Positions 1 through 9,633 of a stretch of 12,500 nucleotides of DNA are shown in pieces. The notes beneath the pieces were generated by a model, which saw nothing but the letters and a program-made list of their open reading frames with translations, was not told where the DNA came from and made no database searches. Numbering within the stretch: the stretch's first letter is position 1; every line of letters starts with the position of its first letter. The DNA lies in contig KV908423.1 of NCBI GenBank assembly GCA_002005505.1, forward strand, positions 434,384 through 446,883. Reading direction: 5' to 3'. This DNA comes from Botryococcus braunii. Its lineage: Eukaryota; Chlorophyta; Trebouxiophyceae. A program made the position numbers and the translations under genes.

Positions 1-2
1 TC

Positions 3-116
3 CACAAGGAGGAGATTGCTGTGAGGGCCCTTTTGCAAGGATCCGCTGACAATCCTGAGGACCTCCTGAGGAGGATCGTTGCAAGGTCCTCCTTCACCCA
101 CCCCGGCCCTATGTAA
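3..116 (+). CDS. 3' end of an unidentified gene (partial, left edge)
   Basis: Reading in the third frame from base 3 gives 37 codons without a stop, ending in TAA at 114-116 just after CCT ATG. The peptide starts HKEEIAVRALLQGSADNPED and ends RSSFTHPGPM. It has a charged, helix-like composition. The stretch is noticeably richer in G and C than the DNA that follows, as expected of a coding exon in an AT-rich region. It lies outside the duplicated block, which begins at about 118, and no second copy occurs in the window. I do not recognise a family. It could be the last exon of an upstream host gene, the end of a transposon-encoded protein, or a chance open frame, since 37 codons is short. No start or splice site can be judged because the sequence begins inside it. 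Confidence 0.35.
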   Translation, partial: HKEEIAVRALLQGSADNPEDLLRRIVARSSFTHPGPM

Positions 117-419
117 ACATTCCAGCCTTGTTATCCTGCCTTACTGATCAGACTTCTGACGTCTGACTCTCGAGAGCTTGGTATTGATTATATTCAACAT
201 CAAGAGTTTGTGAGCTCCAGACAGCGCGCGTGTGCAGCTGTGGGGCCCAGATTTGGAACTATGCGTGCCGTTTTAAATACTTGAAGTCCGTGTCATGGTG
301 CCTTTTAGGAAACTATATATACTGCGCCCGTTGAAACGTCCGTATTTGAGTTTTCGTACAACTGATCACTGGTACAGGAACCTTCCCTGTACGTACAGCC
401 GAACACGACCCTCCCCCTT

Positions 420-437
420 CCCCCCGGGGGGGGGGGG
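420..437. repeat. C-run/G-run inverted repeat (unit A)
   Basis: Six C followed directly by twelve G form a self-complementary homopolymer junction. The same place in unit B (7912-7950) carries a different C-rich/G-rich hairpin. The position is therefore shared but the sequence has changed length and structure. Confidence 0.7.
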
Positions 438-595
438 TAAACAACAGGTCAAGAATCATTGTGCGTACTCGAGTACATACGAGCATCCACATATCTGCAT
501 ACAGCTGTCGACAGTCAAGTTTAAGCTGCAGTGACCAATATTAATGTCAATTGCAAGGAGTAACTAAGGCTTTTTGAAAAACCTTTCCCAATTCT

Positions 596-601
596 AATAA
601 A
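596..601 (+). promoter_or_regulatory. Candidate polyadenylation hexamer AATAAA
   Basis: AATAAA sits in the conserved context CAATTCTAATAAA and is retained in unit B at 8102-8107. It lies about 480 bp downstream of the stop at 114-116, so it could serve the partial gene at the left edge. In unit B no coding region ends upstream of the matching site. That weakens this reading and leaves simple sequence conservation as the alternative. Confidence 0.25.
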
Positions 602-1874
602 TCTTCATTTGAAAGACGGTGAGGATGTCTTGTCTCGGTCTTTCAAGCCCAAAGGTGGCTCACGTCCATTCGAGAAAATGTGATTTTGTCCGAGCGCCAA
701 AGCTTTCCAGTTCAAACTCCTTGTTCAAGGCGATGGCACTACCGAAACGCGTATGTTAGTCTGGGTAAGTTGAGTACTTCGCTTATGTTACCGTAGATTA
801 CACAGTGCACTACAACTGTCAAGAACGGGTTAGAATACATGTACGAACGTTTCGCAACGTTTGCAAAATAATTAGCTTTAAATTAACGAACTGGTTTCCG
901 AAAAACACATTGAACTTGTCCAAAGTTGCCTTCCATTGTCTGTCAAAGTAGTGATAGGAATGATTTCATCATCAACAAAAGTGGGAATGGACCAGGAATG
1001 ACATGGTGCTAAAAAGCAGTCTGATGTGATATCACCGAAGAAAGGACCACAATGCAGAAATGAGTTGGTACTAGAACTAAGCATTCCTGTACTCCTGTTG
1101 CTATGTTTACTAGAGCTACGTTTTATCCTAGATGTACATACTGCAATAACAGTTTTGAATATGAACTTGCGGCAGCAGTGAGAGTTGTCAAATGCTGATT
1201 GCTTGGTTGTAAATATATTACGGCCCCCTCTGGTTTTGAAATATTTGTGTACACAGACAGCGCACATATTACAGCTACACCTACAGCATGAATATTAATA
1301 TATCCTAATAGCCGTATATCCTGATAGCCTACATACTATCTTCTGTAGCATATATGCACCTAAGTATATCATAGTTAGCACTATCCAGTAGTATACGTGC
1401 TGTACATGTAGCTAGCTGTACATGCAGCGCTGTCAGACGATGTGTGATAACCCAAAAATATCAGTAAAGAGTAAATTATCAATGTAAACAATTTTGCAGT
1501 TGTATGCTGAACTTATAATGTGCAGCAAATATCCCTAGAGAATGATTGATACGTGGCAGGAGATCTAGTTAATGGCGTTCTTCGCATCCACGTGCACCCC
1601 ATTATATCTAACGGTTAATTAACTGGTGGAAGCTGTACTAGTAGTATACAAACTACTAATAATACTTTTTAATAGGTCTGCTTTTACTAGGGATCATTAG
1701 TGGAATGTCAGGAATACTCCATTTGGTAGACTAGCTCGTAACGACTGCAGCTGCAGAGTTGTGGGCTGAAGCTATGTGTACATATCTATCTAGATTACGA
1801 GTAAATTGCGTCAATCAGAACTGAAACAAAGAAAATGACAAGGCGATAAACAAGAAGGGGTGGAGGGGGACTAG

Positions 1875-1877
1875 ATG
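1875..1877 (+). promoter_or_regulatory. Upstream out-of-frame ATG before gene A
   Basis: An ATG 22 bases before the proposed start opens a different frame (MQDSKQYDVEQ...). This ATG is conserved in unit B (9476-9478), but the frame stops early there at GAT TAA while it runs further in unit A. That argues against it being the real start. If both ATGs are in the mRNA it would act as a short overlapping upstream reading frame that could dampen translation. Confidence 0.3.
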
Positions 1878-1896
1878 CAGGACTCCAAACAATACG

Positions 1897-2032
1897 ATGT
1901 TGAACAAGAAAGGATTAAAAATCAATCTTGCTTTCAAGTCGACTCCAAAGACATCGGTGCCGGGTTTCTTTCAAGACGATCAACCTATTCATGTAGAAGA
2001 GAAGATCTACTACGGACAACGTTTTACTGAAG
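1897..2032 (+). CDS. Gene A exon 1 (N-terminal segment)
   Basis: This exon encodes 45 residues beginning MLNKKGLKINLAFKS and ending YGQRFTE, plus one base of the next codon. It aligns without any gap to 9498-9633 in unit B. The proposed donor is GAAG|GTGTGA. Joining to the acceptor ATGCAG| at 2522 keeps the frame (E-E-V-Q-Y-M-S-G). The same join works in unit B, where exon 2 lacks an ATG of its own. The sequence is not a signal peptide and I do not recognise a domain. Without splicing the frame would run to a stop at 2089-2091. The donor is not a strong consensus, so this exon is the least certain part of the model. Confidence 0.55.
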
Positions 2033-5000
2033 GTGTGATTGATCTGAATTATTTTCAAATAAAACAAAATGGGGGAAATCTGTGTGTCTAACCGTACTGC
2101 TAATGCGGGTACACATATGGTATCGCTAATGCGCATGCGGTATATACGGTATCGCTAATGCAGATACTTACGTACGGTATCGTTAATGCGGGTACGTGTA
2201 TACATAAACTAAATGCTGGGAAATGGTGTTAACATGTTTATCAATACCGATAGTAAATTGCTCTGGGAGTATATATGGATGAATTCCAGTATAATTATAC
2301 TGAAATCGCGACAATAATTACATCGCGACAATAATTACATTTCAAAACTTACTACATAATGTACTGTACATGTGCGCATTTGTGATGTACATGTATATAT
2401 ATAATTATAAGTCATGATCAGTAGCAGTTCTAATTACTTATAAGGACGTGAAGCTCTCAAACATCTTGAAGAAACAATCCAGATATCTTGCATTTATAAC
2501 CTGTGGATCCATCTTGATGCAGAGGAGGTTCAATATATGAGCGGCTTGAATGACGGCAGGCTCAAGATTGCACACGACTCCAAATCCTCAGGACTTTCAG
2601 AATCCTTCGAACAAGGACAAGATCAAGGCGCAGATGAAGGACGTTTCGAATTCCCACTTGATGTTGATCAAGAAGACGAAGAGTACAAGCCTAAGTTAAC
2701 TCCGTTCGACATTCAGGGCGTATCCAGCCAGGAAATCATCCCATATTTGCTCAGAACAGCATTGCCTTTTCAAGGTTTCCTTCTGAGAATTGGTCCAGCA
2801 AAAGAGGTGGTCCTCGTGGTCGCATTATTAAGGAAGTACAAGGTCATCGGCACAAGCAAGCAAACAGTGGGTACGCAAGTTGTGTACGGCTCAGGCTTCA
2901 TACTTGACACAGACCCTAAACGATGCTATACCGCTGCTCATAATATGGGAATAGTCACCGATTCCGATGTTGAAGAGCCAAACGGCTATTCTGTCACGCA
3001 AGTTGAAGCTGCAGTGGTCATACACTATCCTCCTTTTCGGAAGTTTGATCACAATGTCCTCAAGACCTTACATAAAATGGCGGAACTTGATTTCCGTGGT
3101 CTCCAAGATTCAAAGTGGTTTGAAATCGAACCGCGCATAGTGAAGGTCCGCGGGTACCAGTCCTTGGCTGCACTTCCTGACGCGCAAGCCGCAGATCTCC
3201 GATCAGATAATCTGGTGTTTATTGGCGAAAACGGTCTCAAGATTCCGAAAACGGGGCTCGACTTAGCTGTCCTACATCTCGCGGAGCCTGTTTTCCCCCC
3301 AAGCTCTTCAAAGGAAAAGGCAGTGGGCCTGCCTTGGATCGGTAAGAACGTTGTGGTTGAGGCCTGGGATCCGGAGAAGGCCGTCCCTTGGCCAGTCCCT
3401 CAGGGGACGTCCATGTCGAACCTGCGGCGTGAGTGGGGGAACCGTCGACGCGTGGCATATGGCTGGGGCATTGCAGGCAACGGACTTGATGTTCCCGTTG
3501 GTAAAGACATGCTGGTCAGTTCTCTTTATGAGAAGTCACCATTAGCTGGTACCATTGAGTTCCCAGATTCAGACCCTTCTGACGCGTATTTATACTTTGA
3601 AGGCGTCCTGGAAGAGGGACAAGCGGGAGGCCCGGTCATCGTGGTCCTCTCGAGCAAGTATAACGAAGAAGATCGAAGTTTGGAAGGTAAGTTTACCTGC
3701 CATATACCATGCATGTCAAGCAATACTGTTGCTACAAAGATAATCATCTTTGCATGGCAACATTAAGAATGTCATGACTGGCCGAGACACATCGTTTTGA
3801 ACTACGCATATATATGCAGTGTATACAATTGTGTATGTAACTTACAATTGTGTATGTAACTTGCACATAGTGTAACCATATAATGTATCACGAAAAACAT
3901 TATATACGTATACATCTGAAGAGTTATAAGGTCAAAATGAGACAAGTCGAAGCACTGCGTATTTCCCCGTGGTATACTGGCGTCCGCATGTGGCAGAAAT
4001 ATCAATTTTCCTACAGACTAATCCTACTACCCCAGCGCTCGTGGCGGTCAACAGAGAATGGAGGACTAAACAGCCAGTCGATTTAGCAAGCTTCAAAGCT
4101 ACTAAAGTTTAGGTGCCCCTTGCATATTTTAAGGGAGGTCATGAATACTCTTCCAATCCACTTTGAAGCTTGAAGCTTAAAGCATTAAAGTTTCAGTGCA
4201 GGTGTCCATCTCATCTCCGCAGGGCCCCGTCGACGGTGACGTCTCAGTGGGGGTTCACTGTAAAAGCTGACAGCGTCACAATGGCATCGATGTCACTGTA
4301 ATGCTAAGTACATGTGAAATAGACGCCATTGCAACTGTGACGCTGTCAGTTTTTAGAGTGCAATCAACGCCTCCCATAACGCTGTTATTATACCGTCACT
4401 GCAGTTGTGGTGCTCATTTGTAAGAGCTGGAAGCGTCACAATGGCTTTGATTTCATCAGTTTCCGAACCACTTTGGTCTAGATATGTATGTACAGTTCAA
4501 GCACATGCATATGCGGCTCTACCTTTTCCTACTTTGAGACATGCACTTATCTGTGTCTGTTTTACATAATGTATACGTATACGCTGGCCTGCTCCTTTAG
4601 GACTTACATATGATTTACGCCTCGCCCGCCATTTCTCTGGATCTACCCTTTCCTTCTATAACTTTGTTGTCAACAATGGGCACCAATGATTAAAGGCGTA
4701 CCCGGGTTATTCTGCACTGCCGGGTGGAGTTAAGTAATTGCCGCCGCGCTACTAGAGCCTCTAGTAGGAGAACTAGCTCCAGTACTAGTACTCAATTGCT
4801 AAACCAGTTTTCAGTACTGTTGTAGGGAAGCCCCACAACGCTCAGAAATTGGCACTACGTAGTAGGTATACCTTGCATGCTCTGTAATGTAATACTACAC
4901 GGCCTGGATAGGTAAAGTGCTATAGAGTACTGTACTACTATGGTACGATAAGTTATCACCAGTATATACATCGATCGATGTAAACGTTGAAATAAGAATG

Positions 5001-5263
5001 GAATACATGTACACTTGATGGCAGATCCTTTGGACCGGTCCTGATGAAACGTTTATGATTTTCACTATGATTTTTCACTTGACCCCGTGTACGTTACGTT
5101 TCTGATTGGAGTGCTGTGGGGCCCAGGTATTGCGTCAGTTGCGGGCGTGCTGGTTGGTTCAGCTAACAAGACGGTCTGCATGATACGTTTGAGTGACGCG
5201 GTCATGACAAAGTTGACGGCTGCTCAGTACATTGAACTCGTCGATAGGGATATCCTTCAATAA
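1897..5263 (+). CDS. Gene A: trypsin/HtrA-fold pseudoprotease (three exons)
   Basis: Proposed join: 1897-2032, 2523-3686 and 5127-5263, giving 478 aa ending in TAA. The joined frame is open throughout and both introns are phase 1. Visible order: a novel N-terminal segment (1-45); an acidic, glutamine-rich linker (about 60-105); VVLVVALL (about 141-148); then a trypsin-like domain. The domain has GTQVVYGSGFIL (162-173), CYTAAH with His185, GLDLAVLHL with Asp292, VAYGWG (about 306-311), EGQAGGPV with Ala413, and a final GIASVAGVLVG strand plus IRLSDAVMTKL helix in exon 3. In active relatives the loop reads GDSGGP or GNSGGP and its serine is the nucleophile. Here it is alanine, so I infer no peptidase activity and a binding or regulatory role. 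No signal peptide and few cysteines suggest an intracellular location. The fold call is by motif only. An mRNA starting at the ATG at 2537 would give 428 aa. Confidence 0.75.
2119..2190. repeat. Three-copy 28-29-bp minisatellite in intron 1 of gene A
   Basis: GGTATCGCTAATGCG-like units start at 2119, 2148 and 2176. A diverged partial unit (CTGCTAATGCGGGTAC) precedes them at about 2097. Unit B has only one remnant, ACTGCGGGTAC near 9692, so the expansion came after the duplication or was lost in B. Confidence 0.75.
2305..2338. repeat. Perfect 17-bp tandem duplication
   Basis: ATCGCGACAATAATTAC occurs twice head to tail. The matching part of unit B near 9905 has a single diverged copy, GCGACAATCGCAATG. 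Confidence 0.8.
2523..3686 (+). CDS. Gene A exon 2 (main protease-like domain)
   Basis: This exon is open in frame from the acceptor through 3686 and encodes most of the protease-like domain, including His185 (codon 2939-2941), Asp292 (3260-3262) and the alanine replacing the catalytic serine (GCG, 3623-3625). The donor AAG|GTAAGT at 3687 is a near-perfect consensus. Beyond it the reading frame no longer matches gene B, which marks the exon end. All length differences from exon 2 of gene B are multiples of three (net 72 bases), strong evidence that the frame is maintained by selection. The ATG at 2537 is inside this exon and is not conserved in gene B. Confidence 0.88.
3825..3862. repeat. Perfect 19-bp tandem duplication
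   Basis: ACAATTGTGTATGTAACTT occurs twice head to tail inside intron 2 of gene A, in the stretch lacking a match in gene B. Confidence 0.8.
4256..4360. mobile_element. MITE-like 105-bp inverted-repeat element
   Basis: The left arm (4256-4285) begins CACTGTAAAAGCTGACAGCG and continues TCACAATGGC. The right arm (4325-4360) is its imperfect reverse complement, reading GCCATTGCAACTGTGACGCT and then GTCAGTTTTTAGAGTG. About 40 bp separates the arms. A related half-copy, TAAGAGCTGGAAGCGTCACA then ATGGC, follows at 4421-4445, which suggests a dispersed family. No transposase frame is present. Clear target-site duplications were not identified, so a non-mobile hairpin remains possible. Confidence 0.45.
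4421..4445. repeat. Half-copy of the inverted-repeat element
   Basis: This matches the left arm at 4262-4285 (TAAAAGCTGACAGCGTCACA then ATGGC) with a few differences. It sits about 160 bp downstream in the same orientation. Confidence 0.5.
4749..4767. repeat. 9-bp perfect inverted repeat with 1-base centre
   Basis: CTACTAGAG and CTCTAGTAG are exact reverse complements around a single C. The feature lies in the unit-A-only part of intron 2. Function unknown. Confidence 0.6.
5127..5263 (+). CDS. Gene A exon 3 (C-terminal strand and helix)
   Basis: The acceptor CCCAG|GTATTGCG joins base 3686 to make a glycine codon and continues IASVAGVLVGSANKTVCMIR, then LSDAVMTKLTAAQYIELVDR and DILQ, with TAA at 5261-5263. 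The pattern (a GVLVG strand, then an IRLSDAV helix start) fits the last strand and C-terminal helix of trypsin/HtrA-like domains. The matching exon in gene B (11692-11846) is nearly identical up to DIL/DIP. There gene A stops while gene B adds six residues. This short exon is easily missed because it contains only 44 full codons before the stop. Confidence 0.78.
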
Positions 5264-5832
5264 TGATTTTACAATGAATATTTTTTACTAATTAATCATT
5301 AGGTGTACCAAGCTGTACCAAGCACGATAGGCCTGCTTCCATCTTGCTAGTTGTTTGACAACACACAAGCTTGCCACTGAGTAAAGAGGTCTACATTATT
5401 AATCTGTGATCCCTGGCTATGCGCTAGGCCTAAATCCCGGCTCCGGCAGGCCTGAAAAATAGGTATGGCATATAAATATGTCTATAGAATCTCTTTGTAT
5501 CGGCGTTGTTGGGGAAATTTCTGCGCAGAGAGGTAGATCAGCTAGAGCTCTTGCACCGTGCATAGTACACAACGTATATGCATTGTACATTGTATATTTT
5601 GCATATCCTAACAGCTCCAGCCGTTGTATCTAGCCAGACGATATGTGCATGTTAGAACACACGCATGTGTCTCGCTAGATACTGAGGTATTACTGGTATC
5701 GTCTTTGAACGTTTCCGGTTCTAATCCACTGATGTCGTAGGACACGTGTGCACAAGACTGTGATCACTGATGTTAGCATGTTGATCCAAAGTTTTAGCCA
5801 CAGTGATCGTTACTCAGGAGTAACTATACCCT
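5264..5832. other. 3' flank of gene A
   Basis: Conserved with 11847-12490 of unit B but with indels, and without a supported reading frame. It contains a short direct repeat of GTACCAAGC near 5305-5325, also present twice in unit B near 11866-11899. A clear AATAAA within a few hundred bases of the stop was not seen. AATGAA and TATAAA words near 5274 and 5470 are weak candidates only. Confidence 0.4.
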
Positions 5833-5974
5833 ATGGTATGTTTAAGACTTGACACTGACCCTTGTTGGACATTTATGCATAAAGTAACACCTCAAGTATC
5901 TACCAAGCACCGCTTTCAAGTCCAAACATCCGTGCTGCCCCACACTCCCTCAAAGAGCTCCCTGATTAGGGCAC

Positions 5975-6515
<541 letters not shown>

Positions 6516-6586
<71 letters not shown>

Positions 6587-6640
6587 CGCGCGCGTGGTTG
6601 TGTGTGCGCGCGCGCTCGCTCGTATGCGCGCGCGCGCGCG
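6516..6640. repeat. Alternating purine-pyrimidine tract, (TG)n then (CG)n
   Basis: About 62 bp of TG alternation passes directly into CG alternation (6578-6594). After a short break it resumes as TGTGTGCGCGCGCG, CTCGCTCGTA and GCGCGCGCGCG up to about 6640. Long alternating GC/GT runs are the classic Z-DNA-prone sequence. The tract directly abuts the polypyrimidine tract. Confidence 0.9.
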
Positions 6641-7596
<956 letters not shown>

Positions 7597-7654
7597 CGCT
7601 CATGTCTCTTCCTTGCTGACCAGACCTTTTAACGTCCCTCACAAGCTCTTGGTA

Positions 7655-7678
7655 TCCATGACATTATAATGTCATGGA
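7655..7678. repeat. 24-bp perfect palindrome
   Basis: The half-site TCCATGACATTA is followed immediately by its exact reverse complement. Unit A has no palindrome at the matching place (about 181-200), so it is specific to unit B. Confidence 0.8.
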
Positions 7679-7911
7679 TGGTTTTAAACAAAACCAAGAG
7701 TTTTGAGCTCTAGCTAGAGCCCATGTGCACGTGGAGCTGTTGGGCCCAGATTTAGATCTATGCCCGCCATTTTCAAAGTTAGTACATGATTCCTTGTCAT
7801 GGTGCCTTTTATGAAACAGTACTGTGCCCGTTGTAACGTCCGTCCCTGAGTTTCCGTACAAACGGATCACTGGTACAGAGACCTTCCCTGTACGTACACC
7901 CGAACACGACC

Positions 7912-7950
7912 ACCCCCCCCCTGGGGCTCTCCCCCAGGAGGGCGGGGGGT
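7912..7950. repeat. C-rich/G-rich hairpin (unit B)
   Basis: A C-run followed by CTGGGG is mirrored, after a short CTCT-containing loop, by CCCCAGGAGGGCGGGGGG. It sits at the same place as the C6/G12 junction of unit A, between CGAACACGACC and the conserved AACAGGT. Confidence 0.7.
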
Positions 7951-8101
7951 AGCTAACAGGTTCTTAATTATGATGCGTAGCTGGATACAATGGAGCATCC
8001 ACTTGTCTGTCGACAGTCGACTTGACTTCAAGATTAAGCTGCAGCGGCCAATATTAATTGCAAGGAGTAAGAAGGCTTTTTGATCGACCTTCCCCAATTC
8101 T

Positions 8102-8107
8102 AATAAA
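8102..8107 (+). promoter_or_regulatory. Candidate polyadenylation hexamer AATAAA (unit B)
   Basis: Counterpart of 596-601 in the context CAATTCTAATAAA. No coding exon was found upstream of it within unit B, so a role is uncertain. Confidence 0.2.
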
Positions 8108-9497
8108 GCTTCATTTGAAAGGCGGTGAGGATGCTTTATTCCGGTCTTTCAGGCCCAAAAGTGGCTGACGTCCACTCGACAAAATGTGATTTTGGTCGAG
8201 CGCCAAGGCTTTCGAGTTTGAACTCCTTGCTCAAGGCACTGCCGAAACGCCACTTTGGGTGAGTTTGATACTTCGTGAACGGTATGTTACCGTAAGCTAC
8301 ACTGCTCATCATACGTGCGGCCCCACCCTGGGCTGATAGTGCTACAACTGTCAAGGCCGGGTCAGAATACACGTTCGACCGCTCTGCAACGGTAAAGTTC
8401 GTACTTATCCAACGGGTTCGGGTACGTGGTTTCTGGAAAACAACGGTGAACTTATCCAACGTTGTCTTACAATGCAATGTTGGTGTGCATCAAAGTGGTG
8501 ATTTTCATTTCTAAATTGACATCATCATAAAGATAAACGGGAATGGACCAGAACCCTTGGGCTAACTGGCCGGTACTGAAAATCAGTATGATATCATATC
8601 ACCCCAAAAAGTACCCCAATGAACAACTGACTTAGTACTAGTCCTAAACTACTTCATGTGCTCCTGTCGAATGGATTTTACTATAGCTATTATGATACTT
8701 GTCATTCTAGATATACCAACTGCAATAACGACCTCAAACATTGACTTGTTGTAGCAGCGAAAATTGCTAACGCTTATTGCTTGCAAGCAACCGGTTGTAA
8801 GAAACGTTACTTATAAGTAATTACACGGGGCGAGTTTAAATGTGACACAGACAGCGCACGTACTACAGCCACAGCTACAGCACCTATACTAATAGCCCGT
8901 ACTGTAGTACATACTATCTGCTGCAGCATATATGTATCTTCTTACATATCATAGTAAACACTACCATCATACGTGCTGTAGCTGCCCAGTTTGTGTGATG
9001 ACGCAAACAATTAGAAAATATACTTGAACTATTAATGCATATCAGTCCATAGTTATATGCTGACCTTGGAATTTGCAGCAAACATCTTTAGAGGATGGTT
9101 GAGACGTGGTAGGAGATCTAGCCAGTATAGTTCTCCAGAGATCAGCATCCCAGCAGATCTGGATCCACGGGTACCCGGTTAATCGTTGGGAAGCAAACAA
9201 CAAATCAGACCTTTGATAGGTCTGATCCTACTAAGGATCATCAGTAGAATGTCAGGAAATATCCTTTTGATAGACTATATCGTAGCGACTGCAGGATTGT
9301 CGCGACCGGCTGAAGCTATGAAAAACTGTGCTTGTTGCAACGTGTCATCCTCGCTCTGCAGTCTAACGCTAGTATCGATCTATCTAGATCAGATGTAATT
9401 TTTATGCAATATGCTTATCAATCTGAATTGAAGCATAGAAACAATAATAAACTAGAAAGGGTGGAGGGTGACTAGATGCAGGACTCCAAACAATACG

Positions 9498-9633
9498 ATG
9501 TTGAACAAGGAAGGAATGAAGATTAATCTTGCTTTCAAGTCGACTTCCAAGATGTCGGTGTCAGGTTTTTTTGAAGACAGTCAACCCATTCACGCAGAAG
9601 ATAAGTTCTACCACTGGCAACGTTTTATTGAAG
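9498..9633 (+). CDS. Gene B exon 1 (N-terminal segment)
   Basis: Exactly the same length (136 bases) as exon 1 of gene A. It begins MLNKEGMKINLAFKS and ends HWQRFIE, with no gaps in the alignment. The donor is GAAG|GTGCGC, a weak site. The unspliced frame stops almost at once (TAA at 9657-9659). The exon supplies the start codon, since exon 2 of gene B has GTG where gene A has ATG. Confidence 0.52.

Larger units (their letters stand above)
117..1896. other. Upstream non-coding region of gene A
   Basis: This 1.8-kb stretch has no credible gene. It is alignable with 7597-9497 over most of its length, but with many indels that break every long reading frame. Recognisable pieces are a C6/G12 junction at 420-437, a short hairpin GTACAGG/CCTGTAC near 372-392, an AATAAA at 596-601, and repeated AGCTGTACATG words near 1401-1425. 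The last bases before the first exon (GGTGGAGGG then CTAGATGCAGGACTCC) are among the best conserved between units and probably include the 5' leader. No convincing TATA box or initiator could be singled out. Confidence 0.5.
2033..2522 (+). other. Gene A intron 1 (490 bp)
   Basis: This is a phase-1 GT...AG intron inferred from the conserved exon flanks. It contains two small tandem repeats not expanded in gene B (2119-2190 and 2305-2338) and an AT-rich stretch of TGTACATGTATATATA words. The end, from GAAGCTCTCAAAC to ATGCAG, is alignable with the end of intron 1 of gene B. Confidence 0.5.
3687..5126 (+). other. Gene A intron 2 (1440 bp) with unit-A-specific insertion
   Basis: Phase-1 intron with donor GTAAGT and acceptor GGGGCCCAG. 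The first about 60 bp and the last about 200 bp (from GTACTGTACTACTATGGTAC near 4929) align with the 300-bp intron 2 of gene B. The intervening roughly 3760-4925 has no counterpart there. It holds a 19-bp tandem duplication, related AAGCTT-rich stretches near 4085 and 4165, a 105-bp inverted-repeat element and a near-perfect palindrome at 4749-4767. No coding region is supported in it. Confidence 0.75.
118..5870. repeat. Tandem segmental duplication, unit A
   Basis: This block is repeated, with substitutions and indels, as unit B from about 7597 to the right edge. Matching landmarks in order are: GGTGCCTTTTA near 297/7801; CCTGTACGTACA near 386/7887; a C-run/G-run hairpin; CAAGGAGTAA with an AATAAA; ATGCAGGACTCC before exon 1; all three exons; and GGACACGTGTGCAC near 5740/12374. 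The offset is about 7.6 kb on the left. It falls to about 6.6 kb after intron 2, because roughly 1.1 kb of that intron has no match in unit B. Boundaries are approximate. Confidence 0.85.
7597..9497. other. Upstream non-coding region of gene B
   Basis: This is the counterpart of 117-1896. Open frames on the minus strand here (for example 8136-8477) are broken in unit A: an in-frame TGA replaces TCA in the matching WTSAT peptide. They are therefore not supported as genes. The stretch holds a 24-bp palindrome, a C/G hairpin and an AATAAA, listed separately. It also has a repeated CTTATCCAACG near 8403 and 8450 that is single in unit A. Confidence 0.45.

Noticed and set aside
878..1267. 129-codon minus-strand frame
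   Set aside because: The matching part of unit B (about 8480-8860) has several indels that are not multiples of three and internal stops, so there is no sign of coding constraint.
1875..2030. Alternative upstream-ATG frame (MQDSKQYDVEQ...) as the real N-terminus
   Set aside because: The frame is cut short by a stop in unit B and does not join the protease-like frame. The MLNK frame is gap-free in both units.
3237..3747. Several overlapping frames on both strands within exon 2 (also 10397-11413 in gene B)
   Set aside because: Shadows of the protease-like coding frame, which alone carries recognisable motifs and in-frame indels.
5701..5735. tRNA-like B box, GGTTCTAATCC
   Set aside because: One base off the consensus, no A box at the right distance, no cloverleaf, and it is changed in unit B.
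8136..8477. 113-codon minus-strand frame
   Set aside because: In unit A the equivalent frame has a TGA inside the best-conserved part and further frame changes. At most a decayed remnant.
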